A DNA stretch of 64,000 bases from Lichtheimia corymbifera B2541 (Eukaryota > Mucoromycota > Mucoromycetes > Mucorales > Lichtheimiaceae), in contig JNEU01001167.1 in the NCBI GenBank assembly GCA_000697475.1, forward strand, positions 40,586 through 104,585, given 5' to 3'. This document shows positions 11,875 through 23,193 of this stretch, piece by piece. The notes beneath the pieces are model-generated. The model was not told the DNA's origin, did not search any database, and saw only the letters and a list, made by a program, of their open reading frames with translations. Position 1 is the stretch's first letter; every line of letters starts with the position of its first letter. Position numbers and translations under genes: made by a program.

Positions 11875-12885
11875 ATCCCTGATCTTGAGATTACTCACCT
11901 TGACCTCAAACTTTCACACGAGATGCTCTTGATCATGCTGAGCAACTTTGTATTAATAAAGAACCCACACTTCATTTAAAAGTTTTGAATGGGAGGGTGT
12001 AATGTGGGGTTTACTATGATCGACTGAAATCCCGCACCCGGCGGATTCATTGAAATGTCATTTAGTATGCACTATCTCGGGATCCCCCATCTCACACTTG
12101 AAACTTGGTAAGAAGGTTCTCTGAGTCATGCTGATCAACTCCATTCATTTAAAAACCGTATGCTTCATTATGATGTTTCAATGAATCGGACGGTCCAAAA
12201 ATAGAGGAGACAATGGACCGTCGGAACGCAAGTAGGGTGCATAGTGCACACCCCCGCGGTTGTCCACCTCCATCGTCAAACTTGGTCAGACGGTGGGCTT
12301 CGACATGCTGATCAACTCCATTCAAATAAAATTGCACGTATCATTATGAGAAAAATGAAAGCGGGCGTCCGACAATGAACGGATGGGGATATAAGTAGGG
12401 TGGGTGGCCCATAACCTCGAGATTGCCCACCACAAGCTTGAAACTTTCACACAAGATGCTCATGGACATGCTGATCAACTTTGTTCTCATAAAGGGCCCA
12501 TACTTCATTTGAAAATCTTGGAGTGGGAGGGTATAATGTGGGGGTTTACTATGAAGGACGGAAACTCCGTGCTCGTCGGAAATCATGAAATGTCGATTAG
12601 TATGCATTACCTTGGAATTCCCCATTTCTAACTTGAAACTTGGTAATAAGGTACACTTTATCATGCTGATCAACTTAATTCATTTAAAAAGTGCATACTT
12701 CATTCCAAAATTTTGAATGGGAGCGTCCATATGCAGGGGGGGATAATGAGTGGACGGTCCATGGACCCCCGAGGTTGCCCATTTCGATTGTGAGGCTGGC
12801 ACACAAGGTGTTGTCAACCATGACGAGCAGTTTTGTTCTCATAAAGACCTCGCACTTCACTATGAAAATGCTGAGAAACATGTAC
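11875..12885. repeat. Diverged tandem repeats, about 160-195 bp monomer
   Basis: Six successive degenerate copies are anchored on CATGCTGATCAACTT-like cores at 11934, 12127, 12304, 12467, 12662 and 12819, each followed by an ATTCATTTAAAA- or TTCTCATAAA-like segment. Copies 1 and 4 are clearly most alike over their whole length (both continue into a GGGAGGGTRTAATGTGGGG segment), giving a higher-order spacing near 533 bp. Small ORFs inside are not conserved between copies, so the block is treated as noncoding. Confidence 0.7.
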
Positions 12886-13241
12886 CTTTATGCTTTACTT
12901 ATGCGGTAAGCGTGATGGGGTTGCTTTCTCCTAGTGGATGGTACAGGCTGCATTAACGGAAAGATGAAGAGATGAGTGAAAAGGCACATGATGGTTACAC
13001 TCACATCTTGACAGGTTGATGCATAAATGGACGGTGACGATTGCCGTTAGAAAGGTATGTAAGTCAACAACATCCAATAATAAAGGCGTGTCAAGGTATG
13101 TGTATGGCAGTAATGGTTCCAATCACATTTGGATGTAGGAGAACGTCGCCTTGCATAAACCAATATGTATATGTAAATAATGAAACCAGCCATATCCTTT
13201 AGAGATAAACACAAAAAATATGAGTGTGCAATAAACCCATT
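12886..13241. other. Intergenic
   Basis: Between the tandem repeats and the 3' end of the orphan gene. An AATAAA-type signal for that gene is possible in the AT-rich stretch near 13230. No gene seen. Confidence 0.45.
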
Positions 13242-14645
13242 TTATTTACAAGATGTCCACTGCTCTAAAAAGTGCTTAATAAGATGTTTTCTTAGCTGCT
13301 TATCACGAGATGATGCGTGCTTTGATCCATTCTTGCTGATGGCCTTATACAATGTTTTGAGTGCATCATTTTTGTTGATATCATCCAAGACATGTTCGAG
13401 TCGACGACGTTCATGGTTCATCTCGAAAATATCCTGGAGATAAAGAATACTGAGGATTCTGCTACAAGACATCCACCGTGAAGGATAAAAGCCAATGTTG
13501 GCATTTGGTTTAAATTCCTCCTTGACGATGCGATTTATCTTACGCATATACTCAAGATACTCTTCAAAGGACACATTGCATTTTTCAAAGGTAAAGTAGC
13601 TGATATGCCAAGTACGGAGATCGGATGCCAGTATCTTTTTCATCTCATGGTAGGCGAACGCCTTGTTGTTGTATGAGTCCCAAGCACCGAAATGCCAACC
13701 AAGCGGTTGTTTTAATATCGCATCAATGATATCACCGCCATCATCACCGTCATCGTCATCAGAAGAGGGTGCCAGTTGTCGTTGTAAAAGTTCTTGTACC
13801 AATACACGGTAAAATGTCTTATACTCTGCAGGCAAATCGGTCGGTACTTTGGTGGTTTGTGTGTAAACGGTACGACAGCGACGTTTTCGACGACGTTGAA
13901 CAATAACATGTGTATAAGGTGCTTGGACAGTGGCTCTTGGTGGTAATGGATGATCAATGGATGATGGAAAAGCTGAATCCTCTTGTTGTATCTTGGAGGG
14001 GTTTTCAAGTACCAGCGCAGATCTCCAGTTGTTGTGGGCAATTTCACGCTTGGCACATGTTGTTGCTATGGCATTTTCCGCCTTGGTCAGTCGTCGGTTG
14101 TATTTTTCATGCACCTGAGGTAGAGAGCGAAGATCACGTCGAAGAACCACTTCTTGAACCTTTTGTCTATGTCGTTGGATATATGGAGTACGTCGATTTG
14201 CGTTACGAGCTTGCGATTTGTGGTCGTCATACAAGTCATTCAACAATGAATCATGGTCATTGTCTTGATTAAAATCTTGTGAATCAGCTTGCTTGTGATG
14301 ATGATGGTGCTTGAATGAACCATATGACCACCGGAAGCGAATTAAGGAGTGCTGGGTAGTAGTAGGAATAGGCTCGTGGTATACACCAGCAGCTTCAGCC
14401 ACGTCCGCAAATGTGGGCCTCATATCGGTACAAAGATCTACCCAGTCCTCATTTTCTTGTTCCATGGATATCATGTCCCATTCGCTACAACTTGATGATG
14501 ATGATGATGAATGGGAACGTGTTGTGAGAGGAGGTGTCGTTGTGGAAAGTGGCGGGAATTCGTATAGATCGTTGATCCAAGGATCGATAGGTGCGTCATC
14601 TTCAATTAATATAGGTTCAGCGAAAGGAAGGGTATATAAAGACAT
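13242..14645 (-). CDS. Orphan protein of unknown function
   Basis: Single open frame, 467 aa, from the ATG 61 nt downstream of a TATAAAGG box; the upstream in-frame ATG at 14672 is less likely. I do not recognise a family. The first 250 residues are low complexity (Ser, His and acidic runs such as SSSSSSS and KHHHHHK). A basic patch RRRKRRCR near 250 could act as a nuclear signal. The C-terminal third (about 300-467) is compact, with aromatic residues and predicted helices (PLGWHFGAWDSY, HISYFTFEKC, RWMSCSRILSILYL) and looks like a folded domain. No catalytic motif, signal peptide or membrane segment. The absence of introns is unusual here. Confidence 0.7.
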   Translation of the reverse strand: MSLYTLPFAEPILIEDDAPIDPWINDLYEFPPLSTTTPPLTTRSHSSSSSSSCSEWDMISMEQENEDWVDLCTDMRPTFADVAEAAGVYHEPIPTTTQHSLIRFRWSYGSFKHHHHHKQADSQDFNQDNDHDSLLNDLYDDHKSQARNANRRTPYIQRHRQKVQEVVLRRDLRSLPQVHEKYNRRLTKAENAIATTCAKREIAHNNWRSALVLENPSKIQQEDSAFPSSIDHPLPPRATVQAPYTHVIVQRRRKRRCRTVYTQTTKVPTDLPAEYKTFYRVLVQELLQRQLAPSSDDDDGDDGGDIIDAILKQPLGWHFGAWDSYNNKAFAYHEMKKILASDLRTWHISYFTFEKCNVSFEEYLEYMRKINRIVKEEFKPNANIGFYPSRWMSCSRILSILYLQDIFEMNHERRRLEHVLDDINKNDALKTLYKAISKNGSKHASSRDKQLRKHLIKHFLEQWTSCK

Positions 14646-15132
14646 GGTATAATAAAGTAAGCAGGGAATCAATTAGTATGTCTTTCATCTGCAAGGGAAG
14701 CTCTACCTTTATATCAGCTGAAGGCATCGCGGTTACAACTGCCGCAGCACTAATATTAATAGCCTTGTGACACACTCCACGCCACTCTTGTGGAAGCTGT
14801 AACCCCTTGCTGCGCCAACTGAGTGCAAAAGAATAATGATTGCTATGACAAAGATTTACCTTGCATAATGAAAGAGCCTAATTTAAGCTACCAAGGAGTT
14901 CAATCGTCACTCTTCTACAGTTACACAAATGACTGTATCTACTACACAATGATATGGGCTAGTATAAGGATTGTTAGCCGAAACTCGAATACTTTTGATA
15001 GTATGCTTTATGGGTTCATCAGATGTTTGATCGTGGATAGATATTAATACACAGCTGCTTGAGGGTCATTTGGGAGAAATAGGATGAGTTATGGGATTGC
15101 TGTCAATAAAAAGGGAACAAGGTGTGAAGTTA
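14646..15132. other. Intergenic
   Basis: Promoter side of the orphan gene and downstream side of the Ser/Thr-rich membrane protein. Nothing else recognised. Confidence 0.5.
14706..14713 (-). promoter_or_regulatory. TATA box of the orphan gene
   Basis: TATAAAGG on the minus strand, about 60 nt before the chosen ATG of the 467-aa orphan protein. It supports that start. Confidence 0.5.
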
Positions 15133-16175
15133 TTATACTCGATGTTGTGGTGTTGGAGGAGGAGGTAGGCTTGATCTGGAAGAAAACATGGGCTGTGACA
15201 TGCTGGCTGGTGTAGATGGCAGGTTATGAGAACTTGAAATCCAAGAAGGCGATGGATGATGATCATGATCAAAGTCATGAGAAGCCACTCCTTCATATTG
15301 TGGTTGAAATACTTCCACATCGGCTTGACGTTGAAGACGTCTACGACGGATCAAAAAGAAAGCCAAAGCACCCAAGAGAGCAGCACCTACTACACTGCCT
15401 ACCACCGCACCAGCAATCACCCCTCCCTTATTTTCTCCTCCACCATTATCGGCTGGGGCAGTTGTTGGATCGATTGTTGGAGTCGCTTCAGTACTCGTAG
15501 TGGTGGTGGTAGCAATAGCAGGATCGGTCGTGGCTGTTGCATCAGGATCAATATCGTCAGTTGTTGGTGTTGGATCAATTGTGGTAGTAGGAACAAGGTC
15601 GGTTGTTGTTGTAGTATCCCACCAATTTGTGGTGCTGGTTGTGTCCCACCAATTGGTAGTTGAGGAGGTATATTGTCCACCCCAATCATCCGTGGTTGTT
15701 GGGCTTTCCCCATTACTGCCATCATCATAAGTAGTTGTTGCTGTGGGTTGTTGATCTCCACCATCTTCATACGTAGTAGTTGTGGGGGTTCCATCACCAC
15801 TGCCACCATCCCAATCGGTCGTAGTTGGCTGTGAGGATCCATCATCATCACCACCATCGTAGTCACCTATGCATATGCATTGTTTGGAAATTGGAGAGAA
15901 AATAGTTATTCAAGGTGTCGCTGAATTCAATTGGATAAAAATAGCATCTGATACCATTGAAGGTAGTACCAAATCTCTGGAAATGGACAATGCCATTTTC
16001 AGATGCAACAATGTGGTGGAAAAAAAAAAACATCACCCACATTGGCTTAGCTCTTCTTACCATCGTCACCATCGTAATCTTGGGCAGCAGTAAAAGGTGC
16101 GTGGAGCCATGGATATACAAGGACAAGTGATGCTAGTGTGGAGAGTCTCGGTTGCGATTTTGGAATTAGGCGCAT
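15133..16175 (-). CDS. Ser/Thr-rich single-pass membrane protein
   Basis: Two exons, 16175-16061 and 15866-15133 (282 aa). The N-terminus (LSTLASLVLVYPWLHA) is a signal peptide. The ectodomain is low complexity: DDG/GSG acidic turns, then Thr-rich repeats with WW pairs (TTNWWDTT twice) and TTT/PTT runs suited to heavy O-glycosylation. A membrane segment at about 188-211 (IAGAVVGSVVGAALL...) is followed by RRRR and a Pro/Ser-rich tail ending PPPTPQHRV. The architecture resembles fungal wall-stress sensors and other mucin-like surface proteins, but no WSC or Mid2 domain is visible. The 194-nt intron contains an A10 tract. Confidence 0.78.
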
Positions 16176-17408
16176 AGTTGAATTAGGATTAAGCTATCGT
16201 CAGCAGTTGGACGTAAAAAGATTCGAGACAAAAAGGGCGTCGTTTTGGTTGTATGTGCTTTGGTATTATGAATGCAATTGCATGTACGGGTTGTCGTGCC
16301 GTGTGTAATGTTGTCAAAGGCCCTGAGGATACGATAACAATGGAACGAGAAAGCAATCGAATGCTTTTGAGTAATGGAAAAAGAAAGGATTGAGGAATGG
16401 AATAAAGGTGGGATAATAGAAAAAGAAAAAGAAATGAGAGAAATGGTAAACCGTGAAAGCCGAGAAAAATGCCCTGCATGCAGTGTGTTACCCTTATTTA
16501 AAAAGCAGGGGATAAAACAAGAGATTGTCTGTGTGTATTGTGGTACGAGAACGCATCGAAACGTTCTTTTGGGAAACAAAATGCGACGCATAATTGAAAA
16601 CAGATGAATTGCTCTGATCTACGCGTTTTGCGTGATTTTATTTCTACCCCACCTACCATCACCACCACCACCGGTTTGTAATCTGGCTGAGTTTTTGCCG
16701 AAGGTAGTAAAATGCATGCATGTTTCAGATCATCACTTTTAGTAGTAGCCGTTGATTGATCATGCGAATGAATCAACCTGAATACCTTTGGTAATGATCC
16801 GCCTGCTTCTTGATGATGATGCCATCAGTCTATAGAGTAGTGGATGTATGTGTAACCTCTAGGTAGGTAATAATAAATATAATGCAATTGAAGATTTTAT
16901 TCATGCACGCGTGATATGCCATGTCAATATGTATATACGCATAGTAATTATGCTATGGTGAATGTTAGATAGTATCGGTGGTGGCACCAATGACATGTGT
17001 GAATCTGGACAAGACCTCATTGAGGGTGGAAGAATGGTATGTTAATGTGTTTGTGATACATAAAGAAAAGCACGTGGATAGCATTTTGGCATGACACATG
17101 CAAGCTTGACCTGAAATGAATTAGAGGGCGGCGTCTTTATGTAACATGCATTAGCACAGAACAAAACAGGGGAGGGGTATGAAAAGATCGAAAGGGCTGG
17201 CCACTTTGGTTGGGCTCTTGAACATCATCTTGTTGCAAATCAGGTCAAGGGCGGTTTTCATTTGATTAGTTGGTGTAACCTCTTCATTTTTCATTTATAT
17301 CGCTCTTATTGTCTCTTCTTTCACACTTTTTCTCCTCCACCCCTCTCTCGTCCTCCGCCTTTCGATCCATCAAAGTCTCGCTTCTTGGTCTCGTCATCAT
17401 TCGTCGTC
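16176..17408. other. Divergent intergenic region
   Basis: Lies between two gene starts. A C/T-rich stretch just before 17408 resembles the pyrimidine-rich promoter of the downstream plus-strand gene. The ORFs here look like chance. Confidence 0.5.
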
Positions 17409-20288
17409 ATGTTTTATCGAAAGAAACGACAAGAAGACGAACCAACGACAACGTCTCAATCACCGTCCAGCATGTCAAACACCGAATCGCGTGGTACTAC
17501 CGAAGACACCAACACGCTAATGCCTCCATCGCACGATTCCAGATCCACGAACGATTCAGAAGAAGCACCTGTGCATGGTGAACGCATGTCGACGTTGCCA
17601 TTACCATCCATGCCTTGGGTGGAGAACGAGCTTATAGATGAAAAGCGACCCATAGCAACAGCAACACCTTCAACCGCGGCATCGAGTGCACTATTAAATA
17701 AGGCATTACCAAGCACACCACCTTTATCTCCATCATCATCTACATCCGAGACATTGGCACGCAACAATAGTACACGCAGCAGCAATAGTAGTCATGGTAT
17801 GACAGCAACTGGTATTAAGATGGTATGTCATATTCTATCGATATATGTATATGTATATATATGCGGTCATTTAACCTTTCGTGTATTACTACTATAGGAC
17901 ATTCAAGATATCTCATCAGGCCCGCCTATCATCCCTCGTAGCAAGACACCGCCGCCCCTGTTACCCCTTGTGGAAACTGAATTGCAGCAGCGAAAGGAGA
18001 AGATGATCATCAACTCAAAAACCATCTTTGATTCCGACGATGACGAAGAATACGACGAGGAGGATGAAGCTGGTCTCTTTTTCAAAGACTTTTCTCCAGA
18101 CGCTCCCCGTCTTTCTACTGTTCTCAACAAAAAGAAGCGTGCATCAAGAAAGGCTTCTTCCAAAAAAGCTACAACCCGCATGAGCAAGTTTGATTTGATG
18201 TCATTTGCCAATCATCTGCACGACAACCGGTTATCAGTGATGCAGCTACGTGAGAGTCGTATTGCTCTTACTGAGGAGGATGAGCAAGAATTAATCAAGC
18301 TGCTCGAGAAAAGAAAGAGTATGGCCAATAGCGTTCATCAGATGCCATTGCCAAGCGACGAGTCCATCCCAGCTGTACCACCATTGCCTGACAACGCCGA
18401 TAAAGAGCATGAAGAAGAAGAGGATGCACCTGTTGAATCATCCACGTCTACAACACAGGAGGAGAACAAGGCACAGAATGCTGCTGCTGCTGACGATGAT
18501 GATGACTTGCGCAAAGACGGTGATGAGCAACCAGCCGAGAAAAAAGAGGAGGAGAAGGAGAATGATACCGCATCATCATTGGATACTACACCAAAAGCAC
18601 CATTGGAGGAACCAGCAGCATCACTATTGATCGAGAAAGAAGCTTCACGCAAGCGTCGAGTGCGAAAGTCAATGAGCATGGATGAAATACATCGTATGCA
18701 ACAAGCGCAAGAAGAAAAGACGTTGGTAGAAATGGAGCCCATTCAGGAGGTGGAACCCAGTTTATCGTCATCATCCACTCACAAATCACGCAACAACAAC
18801 AACAAAAGCGATGGCAAGGTTGCACCACCCAACATTACAATCAAACCATCCACGTCAACACCATCGATCAAATCCAGGCACAGTGAATCACCAAAGCCAT
18901 CTCCTCGTAATAAGGCCATTGGATTGTTTGGCAGCCTCCGGCAGGCGAGTCGAGCTACACCTTTGCGAGGTTTGGTACGCAACCTGAGCACCAATGCTTC
19001 ACGTCTCAGTCGACAAGCATCCTTTACACGTTCAAGTACATCCAACACCTATAACAACAAGTTTGCATCTTCCTCTCGAGCAACGTTGGCAACTCAAAAC
19101 GGCGAAGACCTGTCTCCAGCAGCTAGAGCTGTGATGCAACACAATGATAAACAACAGCGCAAAAAGGACAACAAAAAGAACAATGATGAGGAGCATGAAC
19201 AACAACAGCAACCACAAGAGGAATCAACCAAGAAAAGCCGTCTACTTACCCATTTGCTGGCCAAAGCGGGTAAAGCACGACGTACAAAGACTGTCAACAT
19301 GGCATCTTCTTCTTCCACATCCACTGCCAACAAACGTCGAGACAAGACCAAATCAAAGATTGTGCGTCGTACCATCATTTATGTCCCTCCTGACTCGCTC
19401 AATTTTATGAAGAATCTTGAAAAGGGTGATATCGATACATCCAAGACACCTGCTACTACAGCAGCATCAGGTCAAGATGACTTATCAGCCATGCCACCTC
19501 TGCCCAGCGACATGATGAAAAGAATTCAGCAATACAATGAAGAAGATGGTGGCAATCCATCCGAGGAGCAACAACAACACCATGATGAGTTGGATAGCGT
19601 GCTCAATTATTATGATGATGAGAGCTTATACGACTATTACCGCAATCGAGAATCCAGCGTGCCACAGTTGGAAGGATTGGAGCTCCGAGAAATGGATGAT
19701 GGGACAGTTGAATGGGGCATTGTGAAGAAACAAGGCAACCGCAAGAGCTTTTTCGCTGCTCACGGGATGAACGTCTCTTACTCACCTGAACAAAATGGTA
19801 CAACGACACCAACCAAGTCTGATGTGGCTCATGAGATGATGGAAGAAGAAGATGACGAGGAAGACGAGGAAAAGATTGAAGAACATGTATTGCGCCTCAT
19901 GGGTCTACCGGTACCAACACCATCACCCAAAGATGCTCAGCTTAACAACATGCATTCATCAACATCAACAACATCACCACCTCCAGTACCACGACGATCT
20001 CCTAGACGACGTATGGAGAGTAGTAGTAGTAGTAAACAGCAGCATGAGGACGACGAGCAGGATCATCGTCGAGCCAAGCATATTTCCACGATTCATTCTC
20101 GAAAGGATGCATCTACCACTGATGTCTATTTTGCACCACAGCAGACTTTACCCAGCCTTTTGCAAATGATTGCCAATACCTCTGGAGGTGATGATGGCGA
20201 GCATGAGCAAGAAAAGAAACATGCATCAGTAGAAGAACAGCTAGATGAAGTCATGCGATCGTTTCAACCACCTACATCTGTACACTGA
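17409..20288 (+). CDS. Large disordered orphan protein
   Basis: Two exons, 17409-17822 and 17898-20288 (934 aa). I do not recognise a family. The sequence is mostly low complexity: acidic clusters (DSDDDEEYDEEDE), Ser/Thr and Gln runs, many basic patches, proline motifs (PPPLLPL, SPPPVPRRSPRR). Short conserved-looking islands are FDLMSFANHLHDNRLS, EQELIKLLEKRKSM, RTIIYVPPDSLNFMKNLEKG and LELREMDDGTVEWGIVKK. The many Ser/Arg and Ser-Pro sites suggest a phosphorylated scaffold or cytoskeleton/cell-polarity regulator, but that is inference only. No membrane segment. The start is the ATG of MFYRKKRQED after a CT-rich leader; an upstream in-frame ATG at 17262 is less likely. Confidence 0.78.
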
Positions 20289-23193
20289 TAATAAAAACAA
20301 GGCATCACCATCATTTGGACAGGATAGAAATATAACAACTTTCGATGTACACATACACAAATAGTGTTTGTCAATGGTTGCTTAGCAACAGGCTGATTCA
20401 GGGGAGTTCTTTATGGAAATGGGGAAATTAATATAATAAGCTTGACACATGATAATGGATGAATTGGACTTCTGGACAATCGCAGCAGCCGTTTTCGTGT
20501 TTCATCATATTCCCCTTTCGGGAAGATACCGCCCGATGCCGATGCAAAATAGATCCTTTGTCTCGGTTCTTAAAAGCGTTGTGATACATTGGCTGCCAAT
20601 AAAGCGAAACGTTACACTATGCATTCAACAAACAGAGCCGATACAACAGAAAAATGCTATTATTGAAAAACAGAGAGATCTTGGATCGACTCGTCTACTA
20701 CTACGTACATACATGGGCGTGTGTCTGTGCGACGACAGCAACAACCGAGGAACGGGGAATGGTCGGAACGACAACAACGACAACGCCGCTAACAAAAACA
20801 AAAGTGTCGTGTATCATTATCCGCAGCAGCAGTAGACGCTTAAAGAAGTCATTCTCTATCTCTCTGGGTTTATTTTGGGCAAAGCTGGACAAGAGAAAGA
20901 TCCAAATTTCCACAAACAAATGTGGCTGATACACATTGTAACGATCAATTTGACGATCCAGTCACCTTCATCATGCTGCTGTTGGGCGTTTGTTTACATG
21001 CTGTGCTGAATCTCGCTTTCTCCTTTTTACCCTTTACGCACAATGTCCTTTTGCCTGCATATGCACAGAAATAAAATGCTGGAGAACGATACACGACATA
21101 ATAACAAACGCCTTTTGACATCGTCGTCATCGTTGAAATGGTCATGTATCACCATGCTCCTGCAAAACACACGCTTATGCAGAGTTTAATACCAACTACG
21201 ACCGCACGTAATGCATTGTCGCTTTTACAAGGATGGATTGCTATCATTTGAGGGTTCAATGACCAGTGATGATGAAGCGTATGGACATCTATTATGCATG
21301 CCAAGTAAGATCGATCAAACGGCGGGGTCACATCATCGATGTCTTTTTTTTTTTTTTTGCGCGGGTGGTATTCAGGTACATACAGGGGATGGGAATCAAT
21401 ACTACTAGATCGCTCAAATTCTGTACATGGCAATGGAGATAGAGAAAGGGGGAAGATTCGATGCGTCGTTCATCAGATAATATGCAACAATGGCGCTGCC
21501 CCCTGATTACTACCCGATGATGTCTTTTGATCACAGGCGTGTGCGTGTGTGAAAGTTGTCGTAAAGATGGTATTCTCTGAGATCATTGTAAGCTGTGGTG
21601 GTGTGATGATGATGACGAGGAGGTAATCATGTGGAAAGGAAATGACAATAATGCTCTCTCTCAAGGATATTGCTTGTGTATGTCTAATGCGCATGTAATG
21701 CATTCCACGGGTCAAACAATGCTGCCAAGTCATGCACTTGTTCAATAGATATTATCGCCTTATCCATTTTCAACAATACATTGGATTATAATTAAGTTGA
21801 ATGTATATGAGATCGAACGTTCTTCTAGACTCGAAATATTTCAATGGCAACGAAAAGAAAAAAAAGGTACAACTACCTACAACTCCTATTATCGTTCATG
21901 TGCTGTTTTATAAATGATCAACACTAAAAACCCGTTCGATAGTCTCTTTTTCCAGCTCTTGGTGATAAATGGGTGGCGGTATGTGTAGCTATGTCGATAT
22001 TATACATGCCCCTGCGTGTGGTGGTGGTCGACATCATTGTCAAGCCATACTGGAGTCAGCAGCAGCTGCTTCTCAACAAGAAATGATACCCCCAATTGTG
22101 AGAGCACCCGATCCTGGCGTGACACAACAACGGACCATCCATGCCCGAGCAAACATATATTGAGTTGATGGGTTGATAAACCATTAGAAAGCCTATGCTT
22201 GGCATGCTGAGCATAATAACATTTTCATCCTTGTTGGGGTGGTCAACAACGGTGGGTGGTGGTGGTAGAGCCGTATGTAGTCCCTTTTTTTTCCAACCAT
22301 TGCACTCAAAGAAAGTTGAAGTTTATGTTGTTTCTTTTTCACCGCCAACTCTGAATCTTTTGCTTTCTCTCCTTACCTCCTGTTGTGCTGCTGTGGTGGC
22401 TGGATGGTTGGCTCTCATTTCCTGGTACAACTCAATAGACCCCCCAAAACTTTTGGAGGATCAATTCAGGAAGCCCATGTGACGTTGCATTCAGGATCAT
22501 GATTGGCTTGTTTCACTCAGCTCGTGATGGCATGTCTATGCATGCTCCTCTCCACACCACATCATCCATTTATCTTGACCCCCCCATCTGATCAGTATCC
22601 CTGGGTGATGTATATAGATATGGATATTCCGCCACCTTGCATGCTTTTACAAGTAGCTGTAAAAGTGGGACACAATTGCAATTGAATACAATTGCTTCAG
22701 CCATGTCTTCTTGGCAGTCCATAGACACCGAACCTGTACTACAAAAGACGACAATGACGTGTGGGAATGGGGTGAATAGTATTACCTGTGTGGCGATGAT
22801 CATCTTTTGTAAATTCACTTTATTTGTATGCGTGCACCACCGTTTATGCAGCGGGACGGAAATAGACATGTCGGCGACATGAGAGTAAATTTACGCGCGT
22901 GGTCCTGTGTGTGTATCCTTCTTTTTTTTTGGATGTGCTGGCGTAAATGGAAAGCACACCTAATCCTCTCCTCCCTCTAACTTTTGGGATCACACACACA
23001 ACACAGCAACCATCACACTCTCCTCCCCCCCTTTTTTTAACATACAGCAGACGTGAATCCATCCACTTGGGCAAATTCAAACCATTTTTATTTGAGCCAC
23101 CCCTCGCTGTTGTTTTCTTTCTCTCTTTTTTTGTTTCCCCTTCTCTTTAACTCTTCTTCTCTCTCCCATCATTACTTTTTTTTTTGACGTGGC
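20289..23193. other. Long intergenic region
   Basis: No supported gene over about 2.9 kb. AATAAAAA follows the stop codon of the upstream gene. It contains a T15 tract at 21344-21358 and a pyrimidine-rich leader immediately before the VTC4 start. ORFs at 20449-20835 and 22195-22482 show no motif or codon pattern like the neighbouring genes. Confidence 0.5.

Noticed and set aside
11875..12885. Possible CRISPR-like array
   Set aside because: Monomers are long and diverged with no identical short repeats or spacers; the genome is eukaryotic.
12404..12909. Several ORFs of 60-110 codons in the tandem-repeat block
   Set aside because: They are not conserved between repeat copies and overlap on both strands; treated as chance.
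15417..15866. 149-codon Met-rich ORF in another frame of the Ser/Thr-rich gene
   Set aside because: A shadow of Thr/Asp repeats; the chosen frame has a signal peptide, Thr-rich ectodomain and membrane segment in one reading.
20449..20835. 128-codon ORF downstream of the large orphan gene
   Set aside because: No family, odd composition and no promoter or splice context.
22195..22482. 95-codon ORF with two hydrophobic stretches
   Set aside because: Low-complexity T/C-rich sequence near the VTC4 promoter; no homologue recognised.
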